Source of the DNA: an uncultured Methanosarcinales archaeon
GTDB taxonomy: Archaea; Halobacteriota; Methanosarcinia; Methanotrichales; Methanotrichaceae
Length of the DNA: 64,000 bases
Assembly (NCBI GenBank): GCA_903871465.1
Contig: CAIQHB010000004.1
Coordinates: 1-64,000 of the forward strand
Reading direction: 5' to 3'
Positions 9,230 through 18,282 of this stretch are shown in pieces (position 1 is the first letter of the stretch; every line of letters starts with the position of its first letter). The notes under the pieces are model-generated. The model was not told where the DNA came from and searched no databases. It saw only the letters and a list, made by a program, of their open reading frames with translations. The position numbers were made by a program, and so were the translations under genes.

Positions 9230-9520
9230 CTTGTGCAGCGAATCTATTTTCCTATAATTTAAATTTTTCGGAAAAATCTAAAATATATGAATTAGCAGAA
9301 CAAATGGTATTGAAGGGCAAAATTGTTGCCTCGCGAGTTCTGGCCCTCGTCCTCGACCATCGATGCTATTTAAAATAAGACATTTGACGTATATTTTTCG
9401 GATTATTCGTTCTTATTGCAGATTCGATCCCAAGATTAGATCGCCATTTTGGATACACATTCTTGAATAATCCTTGATGAAAATTATCTACATAAATATA
9501 GACAACCGACGAAAATACCG

Positions 9521-9555
9521 TTGATAAATCCTGTAAACAGGATAAACTTTATCAA
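9521..9555. promoter_or_regulatory. Nested inverted repeat upstream of metalloprotease
   Basis: The outer arms TTGATAAA/TTTATCAA enclose a second perfect repeat, ATCCTGT-AA-ACAGGAT. The element sits 55-90 bp before the protease start, in a 380-bp AT-rich gap with no gene (9230-9609). It could be an operator or an RNA hairpin. Nothing else was recognised in the gap. Confidence 0.5.
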
Positions 9556-9609
9556 TGAGTTTTTGTTATACCTTATTACAGATAAGTACTTAAAGTAAGG
9601 ATGATATAC

Positions 9610-10632
9610 ATGGAAAAAAATATTTTGGGTTTAGCGTTCAGCATATTCCTGATCGCCATAATAAATCCCGCGTTCGGTCTATCTATCAGCGTGAGCGGAG
9701 GAGATGGTGGCCAGGTAACATCGAATTCAATGGACTATAGTCTCGATCCGACTTCATCCATGACCAGCCATACGGTGATATCAGGAGGACAATCTCTAAC
9801 CACCATGCAGGCCGCCGGATCTGGCGCGATATCTGCAACTTCTGGCGTAGTAAACGCAGTTGTAGCAGGCAGTGATCTGAAAACGAACATGGAGATGAGC
9901 GGCGATCACATCACGGGCGGTGCGATACTCTCCGGCGCGCCTTTCGGAATCGATGCTCAACCTGGAATAGGATTTGATGGAGAGGCACTCACATTAGCGC
10001 CAGATGGGACGATCAAGTCTCTTGGAATAGTACAGACAGGGCCCGCAATTACTGCAACTGGAGGAAATGCTGCCGCCTACATACTTATGGGTCGAAAATG
10101 GACTCTGAAAGATCCTCAGATTAAAATGTCTCTAAAGGACGACGCCTTGTTGGCTGCCACTGGCATGTCCAAAACAAGCGTTCTGGTGGCCGTAACCGCC
10201 GCTACAAACACATGGGACGACGCCACAAATCAGAATCTGTTCTCCGATTCCGGTGCTTTAACTACAAATACGGCTAACTGGAAATATGATGGCGTAAACA
10301 ATATGGCCTTTACTCCTTACGTCACGGGTTGTTCTGCGCTGGCGGCAACGGGCGTTTGGTACAAGACACAAGGCATCCCAGTCGGCCAGATGTATCCGAT
10401 CCTTGAGTCCGATATGACATTCAACTCAAATCTAAAGTGGACAACTACGGGCGAAGCCGGAAAACTGGATTTCCAGAGTGTGGTATTGCACGAACTTGGA
10501 CATACCATTGGACTGGGCGACCTATATGGCCAACCCATTAATGATGGAAAACAGGTGATGGGTTACTATACTGGCGTCAGGCGATCCCTTGGAAATGGTG
10601 ACGCCACCGGAGTTTGGAAGCTGTACGGCTAA
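9610..10632 (+). CDS. Secreted metzincin-type zinc metalloprotease
   Basis: A 340-residue exported protein with a signal peptide (hydrophobic core LGLAFSIFLIAIINPAFG) and a C-terminal protease site. The zinc motif is HELGHTIGLGD, fitting HExxHxxGxxD, followed by the Met-turn QVMGYYTG. The second half resembles a matrixin-like catalytic domain. The region between (about 30-170) is Gly/Ser/Thr-rich beta sequence with no family recognised. ATG 9610 is preferred because TAAGG lies 9 bases before it; the track start is 9601. Likely acts outside the cell or at the S-layer. Confidence 0.8.
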   Translation: MEKNILGLAFSIFLIAIINPAFGLSISVSGGDGGQVTSNSMDYSLDPTSSMTSHTVISGGQSLTTMQAAGSGAISATSGVVNAVVAGSDLKTNMEMSGDHITGGAILSGAPFGIDAQPGIGFDGEALTLAPDGTIKSLGIVQTGPAITATGGNAAAYILMGRKWTLKDPQIKMSLKDDALLAATGMSKTSVLVAVTAATNTWDDATNQNLFSDSGALTTNTANWKYDGVNNMAFTPYVTGCSALAATGVWYKTQGIPVGQMYPILESDMTFNSNLKWTTTGEAGKLDFQSVVLHELGHTIGLGDLYGQPINDGKQVMGYYTGVRRSLGNGDATGVWKLYG

Positions 10633-10661
10633 ATCTGTATCCCTCCAAAAGCCGTACAATT

Positions 10662-10671
10662 CTTTTTTTTT
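10662..10671 (+). terminator. Oligo-T terminator after metalloprotease
   Basis: A run of ten or more T bases 30 bp after the protease stop, a typical archaeal U-tract terminator. Confidence 0.55.
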
Positions 10672-10718
10672 TAAAAATTTCTAAGATCTTATGCGCATCG
10701 CAAGGCCCTTTGATAGTC

Positions 10719-10752
10719 CACGGAAAAATGGCGCAGTCCCTCATTTTCCGTG
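10719..10752. repeat. Stem-loop between metalloprotease and rpoL
   Basis: CACGGAAAAATG pairs with CATTTTCCGTG (11 pairs, one bulge) around an 11-base loop. It lies between two convergent genes and could end transcription from the rpoL side or be part of a small RNA. The rest of the 10633-10839 gap shows nothing else. Confidence 0.5.
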
Positions 10753-10839
10753 TTTCTTTCCGCAGTAGTCCGGATAGCGGCAACAGTTCCAGAGTTTAAA
10801 AGAGACCATTAGCTCAAAAAATATTTTTGGTGTTTCGAA

Positions 10840-11115
10840 TTATTGCACAGCTTTCGCGTACTCTTGGCTGAACTCCTCGCACTGATCAATGATGCGACGA
10901 GTGGCCTCCTTTAGAACAATTATAGGATCGATTCCGGAAGTCGTAATCCGGAAAACGGGATTGTCCATGACGGGAAACTTGGTGTCGTAAGTTGCCATCA
11001 GCACTCTTTCGTCATTCAAAAGCTCCGTTCTGAGCAGGTTCAGGATGGTATGCCCCTCGCCAACAAATTCTATAACTGCCTCGTTCTCCGTTTTCGTGAT
11101 GATCTTAAGATTCAA
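10840..11115 (-). CDS. rpoL: DNA-directed RNA polymerase subunit L
   Basis: Archaeal RpoL (Rpb11 homologue), which pairs with subunit D in the assembly platform of RNA polymerase. The 91-residue protein has the family signature GEGHTILNLLRTELLNDERV and a long C-terminal helix. It starts 1 bp after the csl4 stop, so it is translated from the same message as Csl4. Confidence 0.93.
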   Translation of the reverse strand: MNLKIITKTENEAVIEFVGEGHTILNLLRTELLNDERVLMATYDTKFPVMDNPVFRITTSGIDPIIVLKEATRRIIDQCEEFSQEYAKAVQ

Positions 11116-11116
11116 T

Positions 11117-11677
11117 TTATACCACTCCCAATCCGTATTCTGTGCTTGTCTTGCGCGTCTCAGTATTTCCGCAATTGGGGCATGTCAGTTTTCCGTCTTT
11201 GCTCATCAGGCCGGTAAGGCACCGGCTGCAATAAGCCTTTATCACGCCCAGATCTTCATCTCCTGTTGAGAGCCTCATTTGCCTCTCATCGACGATCTTT
11301 GCCTTGAGAATATCGCGCAGAGAGAAAAGGTTGCGCAGATCCTTGACATAGGAGTTTCTCACATTGGAGATGTGAATGGTTGCCTCCTCGTCCGAGATGG
11401 GCCTATCCTCATGGCCCTTCTTGAAAGCCAGTGAGATTATGACCAGACTGTCCTTGAGGTCAATTACCTCCCCAACTACTATGTCGCCCTGACAGAGCTT
11501 GACCGGGGCGTTGGTCTTGGGTATAACACTTGCAGATCTGGTCTTGGGATCGACCTTAACCAGGCCTGCAGTAGTTGCAAAAATCATTCCTCCCTTGGCG
11601 TAGGTGCAATCTCCGGGAACGAACTCCTCGGCGGACCCCACCACATCTCCAGGAAGCACAAAGCTGCCGTCCATCAT
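11117..11677 (-). CDS. csl4: Exosome complex RNA-binding protein Csl4
   Basis: Cap subunit of the archaeal exosome. Three parts are visible: an N-terminal domain (FVLPGDVVGSAEEFVPGDCTY), a central S1 RNA-binding domain (about 60-130, LCQGDIVVGEVIDL), and a C-terminal zinc ribbon with CSRC and CPNC. The 186-residue length is normal. The link to RpoL directly downstream and to an rRNA-methylase-like gene upstream fits an RNA-metabolism operon, although about 190 bp of repetitive sequence separates it from the methylase. Confidence 0.92.
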   Translation of the reverse strand: MMDGSFVLPGDVVGSAEEFVPGDCTYAKGGMIFATTAGLVKVDPKTRSASVIPKTNAPVKLCQGDIVVGEVIDLKDSLVIISLAFKKGHEDRPISDEEATIHISNVRNSYVKDLRNLFSLRDILKAKIVDERQMRLSTGDEDLGVIKAYCSRCLTGLMSKDGKLTCPNCGNTETRKTSTEYGLGVV

Positions 11678-11689
11678 TTATTCCTCTAT

Positions 11690-11866
11690 AATTCCAATAT
11701 ATGCGCCTGAACTACCCGCATCAGTTCCAATGTCCGATTTTCCGATTTCCTGTTATCCAATTTCTAATGTCTGGAATTACTAGTATCTAAAGCCTGGTAT
11801 CCAAAGTCCCTCGATCCAAAGCTCTTTTACTTAAGTGTCCTGCATCTAAACCTATCATATCTAAGA
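11690..11866 (-). repeat. Degenerate short repeats between methylase and csl4
   Basis: On the minus strand the gap holds at least five loose copies of a TTTAGAT/TTTGGAT unit at intervals of about 14-25 bases (for example GCTTTGGATCGAGG, GACTTTGGATACCAGG, GCTTTAGATACTAG). No coding frame runs through it. Confidence 0.4.
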
Positions 11867-12457
11867 CTACTGGCATGTTATTCTATAAAGCTCAACTTCA
11901 ATGATCTTGATATCCTGGCGATGAAACTCAAAACATCTCTTCATCGGATAGGGGATGCGATAGACCTCTTGCACAATGCAGGGTTTTACAAAGCTCCGAA
12001 CGAAATCAACGCTTCCCTGGTTATGCAAAGAATATATGGTCTTGGCGATCTTTTGGGCTTTAGAGAGAAAGGCGCGGTCGCCACTGCTTGCCTTCTGGGC
12101 TCCAAAGGGCGGGTTCATGATAACGGTATCGATGCCTTTGAGGTCCACCGAGTTCACATCGGCGCGGATGAAATCCACATCGACGCCAAGCTTTTTCGCA
12201 TTTCTTCTGGCCGCGGCAAGGGCCTCTGCATCGATTTCCACACCGATGGCCTTCGCGCCCAGCAGGGCAGCGCCCACTGCCAATACTCCAGTACCGCAGC
12301 CCAGATCGCAAACTGTGCCCAAATCGCCGCGTAAACCTGCTAAATATAGCATCTCCGCCGCGACGGAGGCAGGCGTAGCATACTGCTCCCTCTGAAAAGA
12401 GGGGTTAGTAAAACCCTCCAGCCTTTCCAGCGCAATCTCTAGGTGCTTTTTCTTCAT
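11867..12457 (-). CDS. METTL5-like N6-adenine RNA methylase
   Basis: A 196-residue class I methyltransferase. The SAM motif is VCDLGCGTGVLAVGA, and the catalytic motif NPPFGAQ is of the (D/N)PPF type used for N6-adenine methylation. Size and motif fit the archaeal METTL5-like family, whose eukaryotic member methylates small-subunit rRNA. It is first in the csl4-rpoL direction. The DNA-methylase alternative is less likely because there is no target-recognition domain and no restriction gene nearby. Confidence 0.8.
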   Translation of the reverse strand: MKKKHLEIALERLEGFTNPSFQREQYATPASVAAEMLYLAGLRGDLGTVCDLGCGTGVLAVGAALLGAKAIGVEIDAEALAAARRNAKKLGVDVDFIRADVNSVDLKGIDTVIMNPPFGAQKASSGDRAFLSKAQKIAKTIYSLHNQGSVDFVRSFVKPCIVQEVYRIPYPMKRCFEFHRQDIKIIEVELYRITCQ

Positions 12458-12483
12458 CCCTTTGGACAGACATGCCGCACTGC

Positions 12484-14838
12484 CTATATGAAATAGAGTA
12501 TTGCTTCTACCGCCAGGAGCAAGACCACGAGGACTGTCAGAGCCTTAAGGAGAAGTATGGCTCGCGAACGGCTGAAGAGGGCCTCCCGGGCGTCTGGTGA
12601 TGCTTCTTCCGGGTCCGGGACAGCCTCGCGGGCTTCCTCGCCCACGCCCTCAAGCTTGGTCACCTGTGGATCGATATTACGCCCATGGTAACCAAACTTC
12701 TCAACCGGCTCATCAATTGATCCTCCGTTTAGCACTTCATCCCTTCCAACAATCTCCATCTCCGGCCTTAACGTAATCGAGTCGCCACGGAATTGTTGAC
12801 CCTTTGGAGGTAGAAGAACCTGGCCATAACTCTTGCAAGGCAGGCAGGCACTTACCGGAACAAGCCAGCCTTCCTCGGGATTTACGATTTCCGATACATA
12901 AACCTCGGATTCCTCAAGTGTGCCATCGGCAAGTATCATGCCTCTTGCAACTGATCTTTCCGGGGAGATCTCCAGACTCGGCAGATCGCTTTCGCTAATC
13001 GGTTCCGGATTTTGCTCCGCCTCCAGTTCGTCTATATTGATTTTTTCAGCTCCCAAACGTTTTCCGGGTTCTGGCATCAGATTCAGGGCTTCATCCCAGG
13101 TGAATATCTTATTTCCATCTTCGATTTCTTCCAGCAGATTGTCGAGGATTACCTTAGCGATTAATAGAAGCGCATCTCTCTCCGGCCCAAAGTTGAGCTG
13201 ACTATGGCGCTTTTCATCCTGAACATGCCCGTTGTCTTTGTTCGCCTGCCTCTCTAAAATCCCTGCCGCCTCGCTCAGCATGTGAGCAGCTCTCCCGTTT
13301 AGACCTTTTTCTGTCGCCAAGAAATGCTTTCCAGCGCTGCTGAAATTTGAGGCGGCTTCATAGAGTTTCAGAGAAGGATCAATTCTCGATCTTTCTGCCT
13401 CAATACTCGCAACAAAATTCCCGAGACCGGTTGAAAGGCATATGTTAATATCACCGGACGAGCACTCACCAGCGCCGCCCATGAGATTCTCGCTGGCACT
13501 GATAACAGCCTTGATCAGCCGCCAGGGCTCGCTTTCCAGGAGTTTCATTGATCTGGCCTCCTTCATGCCGGCTATGGTCGTTTGGAGACCCTGGATCTTG
13601 GTTTTCTTCGAATCCGTTGCATTTGCGGCGGCTGCATCGAGGGACGCCATTGCTTTCTCAGCCAGCGTTACTGCCTCCTCATCAGAGACATCGCCGGAGA
13701 GCTTAGCCAGGTAGGATCTGCTTCTGGCTATGCCAGCAGCTACTTTGATCTCAGGATTAATGCTTGGGAGGGCTGATGCCAGCTCCAGGAAACGATCAGA
13801 AGCTCGAGCAAATTGTCGGGAGGCCTCCAATCGTTGTGATTGGCTGGATACGCGGCCCGGCTCATAAGAGAGCTCTGCCTCTTTCAGGCAATTTTTTGCA
13901 ATAACGCTGTAGGTCGCGGCAAGGCAGGAGAGTGTATTCAGATAATTGGGCTGCATATTGCGTCCAATCAGCAGTATAGCTTTTTCCAGGGATTCGCGAG
14001 CCGCAGTTGTTTCGCCCATCTCCAGATGCATTCGTCCCAGGTTGGAGAGAACAACGCCCTGGCTCTGGCTTTGACCCTGTTGCTCGAAAAGAGAGAGGCT
14101 TTGATTATAGTAGCCCAGAGCTCTGTCTCTGTCCAATGTCTCGCCGGCGATCCTTCCCATCCGATCCAGGACCCACGCGACACTCCTTTTATCCCCCAGC
14201 TTCTGAAAGTCAGTCAGGCTCCGGTCGAAGTATCGCGAGGCCAGCTCCCTCTCGCCCATATCCGCATAGACCCTTCCCAGGCTCCCCGTCATCTGGGCAA
14301 TGCCAAGATCGTCGCTCTTCTCCTCGAAGGTTTTCAGGCTGCGGTAGGTGTGCTCTATTGCTTTTTCCCAGTCCCCGTTCCGCCTGTAGGCTGAGCCCAA
14401 ATTTCCCAATACATGGGCAAAGCCGATGCTATCTCCAGCTTTTTCAAAACTTCCGGCGGATTTCTGGTAATAGAAGGCCGCTCTCGCCAGATCCCCCTGA
14501 CGGGCATAGGCCTGTCCCAGGTTGTTTTGCAGCACCGGCCGAAGAACCTGATCGCGGCAGAGAGACAGCGCCCTATTATAGGTACTTATGGCCAGACCAA
14601 GCATGCCTGACCGGCGACAGATATCGCCCAGTCTCTTGATCTCATAGACATCCTTGAGGTCGAGGGATAGCCTGCGGCAGACGTCTTCGTCAATTCTCGA
14701 CTTCTTCGAGCCTTCCAGCAACTTACTGATCAGTTCAGGGCAGCATCCTTCTATGGCCTTGCTATCGATTTCTTGTAGACCATCCCCTCCTTTGGAAAAC
14801 GATTCATAGATATCCTGGAGAACGACTAATTGATCCAT
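12484..14838 (-). CDS. Large TPR protein with C-terminal membrane anchor
   Basis: A 784-residue protein. Residues about 65-330 form six or more tetratricopeptide repeats of the 40-residue type seen in Rapsyn/LGN and kinesin-like proteins (LGNLGSAYRRNGDWEKAIEHTYRSL, LGRVYADMGERELASRYFDRSL). The middle (about 340-560) is helical without clear repeats. Residues 600-740 are acidic and probably flexible. The last 22 residues (LLLKALTVLVVLLLAVEAILYFI) form one membrane helix, so it is tail-anchored with the TPRs in the cytoplasm. It is a protein-protein scaffold; partner unknown. TATA-like sequence about 25 bp before the ATG suggests a nearly leaderless message. Confidence 0.8.
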   Translation of the reverse strand: MDQLVVLQDIYESFSKGGDGLQEIDSKAIEGCCPELISKLLEGSKKSRIDEDVCRRLSLDLKDVYEIKRLGDICRRSGMLGLAISTYNRALSLCRDQVLRPVLQNNLGQAYARQGDLARAAFYYQKSAGSFEKAGDSIGFAHVLGNLGSAYRRNGDWEKAIEHTYRSLKTFEEKSDDLGIAQMTGSLGRVYADMGERELASRYFDRSLTDFQKLGDKRSVAWVLDRMGRIAGETLDRDRALGYYNQSLSLFEQQGQSQSQGVVLSNLGRMHLEMGETTAARESLEKAILLIGRNMQPNYLNTLSCLAATYSVIAKNCLKEAELSYEPGRVSSQSQRLEASRQFARASDRFLELASALPSINPEIKVAAGIARSRSYLAKLSGDVSDEEAVTLAEKAMASLDAAAANATDSKKTKIQGLQTTIAGMKEARSMKLLESEPWRLIKAVISASENLMGGAGECSSGDINICLSTGLGNFVASIEAERSRIDPSLKLYEAASNFSSAGKHFLATEKGLNGRAAHMLSEAAGILERQANKDNGHVQDEKRHSQLNFGPERDALLLIAKVILDNLLEEIEDGNKIFTWDEALNLMPEPGKRLGAEKINIDELEAEQNPEPISESDLPSLEISPERSVARGMILADGTLEESEVYVSEIVNPEEGWLVPVSACLPCKSYGQVLLPPKGQQFRGDSITLRPEMEIVGRDEVLNGGSIDEPVEKFGYHGRNIDPQVTKLEGVGEEAREAVPDPEEASPDAREALFSRSRAILLLKALTVLVVLLLAVEAILYFI

Positions 14839-15077
14839 GGATTATAAGATAACTTATATCTTTATATAGTTTTTGAATAGATCAAATTTTGCGATTTCTA
14901 TTGTTGGTGTTTAGAATATCGATTAGTCTTTGAATATAGGCATGACATGAGATTATATAGTCGAAATCTAGCAAGAATTATTGAGATAGTAATAATAGCT
15001 ATAACCTTCTATAATCGATCCGACATAAATCGGCGCGAACTGGATACAAAACCATCCGAAATCCTCTTGAAGAAGCC

Positions 15078-15086
15078 TTTTATATC
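15078..15086 (+). promoter_or_regulatory. TATA box of aRF1 gene
   Basis: TTTATATCT lies about 36 bp before the aRF1 ATG at 15121, giving a short leader. It also argues against the upstream ATG at 14947 offered by the ORF track, because the promoter would then lie inside the gene. Confidence 0.55.
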
Positions 15087-15120
15087 TTGGCCCCGGAGCA
15101 GTTTTGGGAGATTCATCAGA

Positions 15121-16362
15121 ATGGAGTTCACTGCGCAGGAAAGGTATGAATATAAACGTCTTCTCGACGGCCTTCGGAGCAAGAAGGGGAGAGGCACGGA
15201 GCTCATTTCCCTCTATATCCCTCCTGACAAGCAGATCTCCGATGTCACGAGCCAACTGCGTGAGGAGTACGGACAGGCATCTAACATCAAATCAAGGGTC
15301 ACCAGGCTCAGCGTGCAGGGCTCTCTTGAGTCTGCAATGTCCCGGCTCAAGCTCATTCCCAAGCCGCCAGCCAATGGCGTGGTCATATTCATCGGCAGCG
15401 TGGACGCAGGTGCCAGTCGCACCGAGATGTACAGCGTTGCTCTGGAGCCGCCTGACCCCATAGTCACCTACAGATATCACTGCGACTCTTCTTTCCTTCT
15501 CGGGCCGCTAGAAGAGATGCTGGCCGACAAGAGAACCTTCGGGCTTATCGTCCTTGACCGGCGCGAAGCCGCCATAGGCATTCTTAAAGGAAAATACATC
15601 GAGCCTCAAAAGCACCTCACATCCACTGTGCCGGGCAAGCAGAGGAAAGGAGGTCAGTCCAGCCACAGGTTCCAGCAGCTCCGTCTGATCGCTATCCACG
15701 ACTTCTACAAGAGGATAGGGGAATCAGCTAATGATGCATTTCTTCAAATTGACCCTAAAGATTTAGAAGGCATACTGGTAGGAGGGCCGTCGCCCACTAA
15801 AGAGGAGTTTGTGGAAGGCGGCTTTTTGCACCATGAGCTGCAGAGAAAGGTCCTGGGAGCTTTGGACGTTTCTTATACGGATGAGTCGGGACTGTATGAG
15901 CTGGTGGATGCCGCTCAAGAGCAACTAATAGACCTCGAGTTGACCAAGGACAAATTGGTCATGCGTCAGTTCATGAAGGAGCTGGTATCAGACAAAGGCC
16001 TGGCTGCTTATGGAGAGAAAGAGGTTCGTCATAACCTGGAGCTTGGCTCGGTGGAAACTCTTCTTCTCTCTGAGGATCTGCGAAAGACCCGGGCGAAGAT
16101 TGTATGCAGCAACCGTAGTTGTGACTTTACCGAAAGCCAGACCCGCACAAATGCGTCCGCGCCCCTTGGAAATTGTCTGAAGTGCTCAAGCCAGTTAACT
16201 ATTGCAGGAGAAGAGGATATAGTAGCTGATCTATCCAAGATGGCAGACCAGAGCGGAGCTGCGGTCAAGATCATCTCCACGGAGTTTGAAGAAGGCACTC
16301 AGCTGGACAAGGCTTTTGGCGGGATCGCTGCTATCCTTAGATATAAGACCAGTCATATCTAG
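15121..16362 (+). CDS. prf1: Peptide chain release factor aRF1
   Basis: Archaeal class I release factor that reads all three stop codons and releases the peptide. The decoding motifs NIKS (55-58) and YxCxxxF (YHCDSSF, 119-125) and the catalytic GGQ (177-179) are all intact. The C-terminal domain contains a four-cysteine mini-domain (CSNRSC, CLKC). From this ATG the protein is 413 residues, the usual aRF1 length; the track ORF adds 58 unrelated residues. It heads a run of same-strand genes ending at rpiA. Confidence 0.95.
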   Translation: MEFTAQERYEYKRLLDGLRSKKGRGTELISLYIPPDKQISDVTSQLREEYGQASNIKSRVTRLSVQGSLESAMSRLKLIPKPPANGVVIFIGSVDAGASRTEMYSVALEPPDPIVTYRYHCDSSFLLGPLEEMLADKRTFGLIVLDRREAAIGILKGKYIEPQKHLTSTVPGKQRKGGQSSHRFQQLRLIAIHDFYKRIGESANDAFLQIDPKDLEGILVGGPSPTKEEFVEGGFLHHELQRKVLGALDVSYTDESGLYELVDAAQEQLIDLELTKDKLVMRQFMKELVSDKGLAAYGEKEVRHNLELGSVETLLLSEDLRKTRAKIVCSNRSCDFTESQTRTNASAPLGNCLKCSSQLTIAGEEDIVADLSKMADQSGAAVKIISTEFEEGTQLDKAFGGIAAILRYKTSHI

Positions 16363-16367
16363 AGGCG

Positions 16368-16799
16368 ATGGGAACGATCGAAGTAACTGTCTATACATCG
16401 GTTTGGCCCACCGAGCGCATGGAGAAGGTTGTCTCTGCCATTGAAAATATCTTTCCGGGTCTGATCATGGACATTCGAGGCGACCGTATTGATGCCTATA
16501 ATGGGCCGGACGCCCTGAAGGTTTTCCATTCTCTTTTAAGGAAGCAAGAGATTCTGGACACGGCACGAAAAGTCATGCTGCGCGGCCGGTCGGGCGATTC
16601 TTTCCAGTTCCAGCTAAACAAGCAAGCGGCCTTAATGGGCATAGTGAGCTTTCCACCATTGGAGGAGCCACTGGGCTCAATACATGTCAAAATCACCGGA
16701 GGCGAATATGCGATCGATTGGTTGGCGCCCGTTACGGAAAATGGAGTGCCGGTCAAAGAGATAGATCTGTTGGGGCAATTGGAGGCGGCAGATGTTTAG
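16368..16799 (+). CDS. UPF0201 RNA-binding domain protein (COG1325)
   Basis: A 143-residue archaeal protein of the UPF0201/DUF54 family, predicted to bind RNA and once proposed as an exosome-related subunit. The family start VTVYTSVWPTERMEKVVSAIENIFP and the core HVKITGGEYAIDWLAP are recognisable. It starts 5 bp after aRF1 and overlaps the next gene by 8 bp. No direct function is known. Confidence 0.8.
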   Translation: MGTIEVTVYTSVWPTERMEKVVSAIENIFPGLIMDIRGDRIDAYNGPDALKVFHSLLRKQEILDTARKVMLRGRSGDSFQFQLNKQAALMGIVSFPPLEEPLGSIHVKITGGEYAIDWLAPVTENGVPVKEIDLLGQLEAADV

Positions 16800-17559
16800 T
16801 TTCTCATCCAGCAAGCTAGTAGACAGACCGTTCGACTGGGCGTATCAATTAGAAGATCTGGGTTACAGCGGTTGGGAGATTGTAAACGAAGGCAAGCAGA
16901 AGCTGACAAGAGAGAACCTGAATGAGGCAAAACAGATCGTCGAGACTACAAATCTCACTATCACCATTCATCTGCCCTACTCCGATTTAAATCTGGCATC
17001 CGTGAACCAACCCATCTGGGAGGAGACGGTAAGGCAAATGAAGGGCTGCCTGGACCTCGCGAATGATTTTGCCCGTTTGGCAGTCCTTCATCCCGGCCAC
17101 TTCTCGCCCCTGGGAATGCAAATGCCTGATGCTGCCTGGATGCAAAGCATAAGCGGTATCCAGCAGATTTGCGATCATGCCGCCAATCTGGACATGAGAA
17201 TTGCTGTAGAGAACATGGTGAACATGCCTGCCATCTTAGGCCGTCAGCCCGAGGAGATTGAAGGCATACTGGAGACGGTAGATCGCGAGAATGTGGGCTT
17301 TATCTTTGATGTGGGACACGCCAACACCAATGGAAACGTGGAGAGCTTCCTGAAGTTAAAGGATAAGATGATTCATGCTCATGTGCATGACAACCACGGC
17401 GAAAGAGATGAGCACCTGCCTGTGGGAAACGGCACCGTGCCCTGGAAGAAGGTCGCCGCTGCCTTCGAAGGCTATAAAGGCCGCATAGTCACGGAATCCC
17501 GCACTCTGGAAGAGGGGCAGAGGTCCGTGAATCGCCTAAAAAAGATGATGAATCTATGA
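16792..17559 (+). CDS. Sugar phosphate isomerase/epimerase-like TIM barrel
   Basis: A 255-residue xylose-isomerase-like AP endonuclease 2 family protein. Metal-ligand positions are visible in order: WEIVNEG (Glu), LHPGHFS (His), AVENMVN (Glu), FDVGHANT (Asp/His), HAHVHDNHGE (His/Asp/His) and TESRTLEEG (Glu). Both sugar isomerases and endonuclease IV share these ligands. The short length and missing DNA-binding loops favour a sugar or cyclitol substrate. It overlaps the UPF0201 gene by 8 bp. Confidence 0.75.
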   Translation: MFSFSSSKLVDRPFDWAYQLEDLGYSGWEIVNEGKQKLTRENLNEAKQIVETTNLTITIHLPYSDLNLASVNQPIWEETVRQMKGCLDLANDFARLAVLHPGHFSPLGMQMPDAAWMQSISGIQQICDHAANLDMRIAVENMVNMPAILGRQPEEIEGILETVDRENVGFIFDVGHANTNGNVESFLKLKDKMIHAHVHDNHGERDEHLPVGNGTVPWKKVAAAFEGYKGRIVTESRTLEEGQRSVNRLKKMMNL

Positions 17560-17591
17560 TGATGTGATCAAATCCGCAGGAGCAACACCTA

Positions 17592-18233
17592 TTGTCAATA
17601 TTTGAGAACCTATCCGAGAGCATGTTGGCCGGCTTTGATTCCAAAGACCGGGCCCGGGAGGACGCTTTGCGCCTTTCTAGAGAGGTCATACGCCTATGCT
17701 CTTCATCCATCAGATCCGTGCACCGTAGCGACCTGCAAGCAGCAGAAAGGCTGATGAAAGAGGCGGCTCTGGGCCTGGAGAAGATTCGAGTTGTTTTGAA
17801 GGACCACCCGGATGTGCGTTACGCCGGCTTTGTGGATGGAGCAGAGCAGGAGTATGCAGAGGCTCGAAATGTTTACTCCATCACCACCAGGCATGAGGTC
17901 CTGACTCCTGAAGAAGTAGGAGTGGAGCCTGTGAACTATCTGGCTGGCCTCGGGGACACCAGTGGCGAGCTTCGCCGTCATATCCTGGACCTCATTCGCA
18001 GCGGAAGGCCACTTGAAGGCGAGTACTTCCTGGGAGTCATCGAGGAGATCTATTACCTGCTGATGCTCTTCGACTATCCGGACGCCTTAACCCGGGGCCT
18101 GCGCCGCAAGAGCGATCTGGCCAGATCTATGCTGGAAAGAACGCGCGGGGACCTCACCAATGCTCTGGCGTTGGCCAAAGTAGAAGCATCGCTATTGCGC
18201 TTCAGTGATACAGCCAATGATAAAAAGTCTTAA
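17592..18233 (+). CDS. Translin family protein
   Basis: A 213-residue all-helical protein of the translin family. Archaeal translins form nucleic-acid-binding octamers, and some relatives are RNases. The family pattern is visible in REDALRLSREVIRLCSSSIRSVHR and GEYFLGVIEEIYYLLMLFDYPDALTRGLRRKSDLARSMLERTRGDL. The start is TTG, supported by GCAGGAG about 10 bases before it. It follows the TIM-barrel gene by 32 bp and precedes sepS by 49 bp. Confidence 0.8.
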   Translation: MSIFENLSESMLAGFDSKDRAREDALRLSREVIRLCSSSIRSVHRSDLQAAERLMKEAALGLEKIRVVLKDHPDVRYAGFVDGAEQEYAEARNVYSITTRHEVLTPEEVGVEPVNYLAGLGDTSGELRRHILDLIRSGRPLEGEYFLGVIEEIYYLLMLFDYPDALTRGLRRKSDLARSMLERTRGDLTNALALAKVEASLLRFSDTANDKKS

Positions 18234-18282
18234 AGTCTTAATAGATAGAAGTTTCAATCTCTAGTTTCCTGGAGTCCAAAGC

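Noticed and set aside
14947-15120. 58-residue N-terminal extension of aRF1 in the ORF track
   Set aside because: A TATA box lies inside it and aRF1 is full length from ATG 15121.
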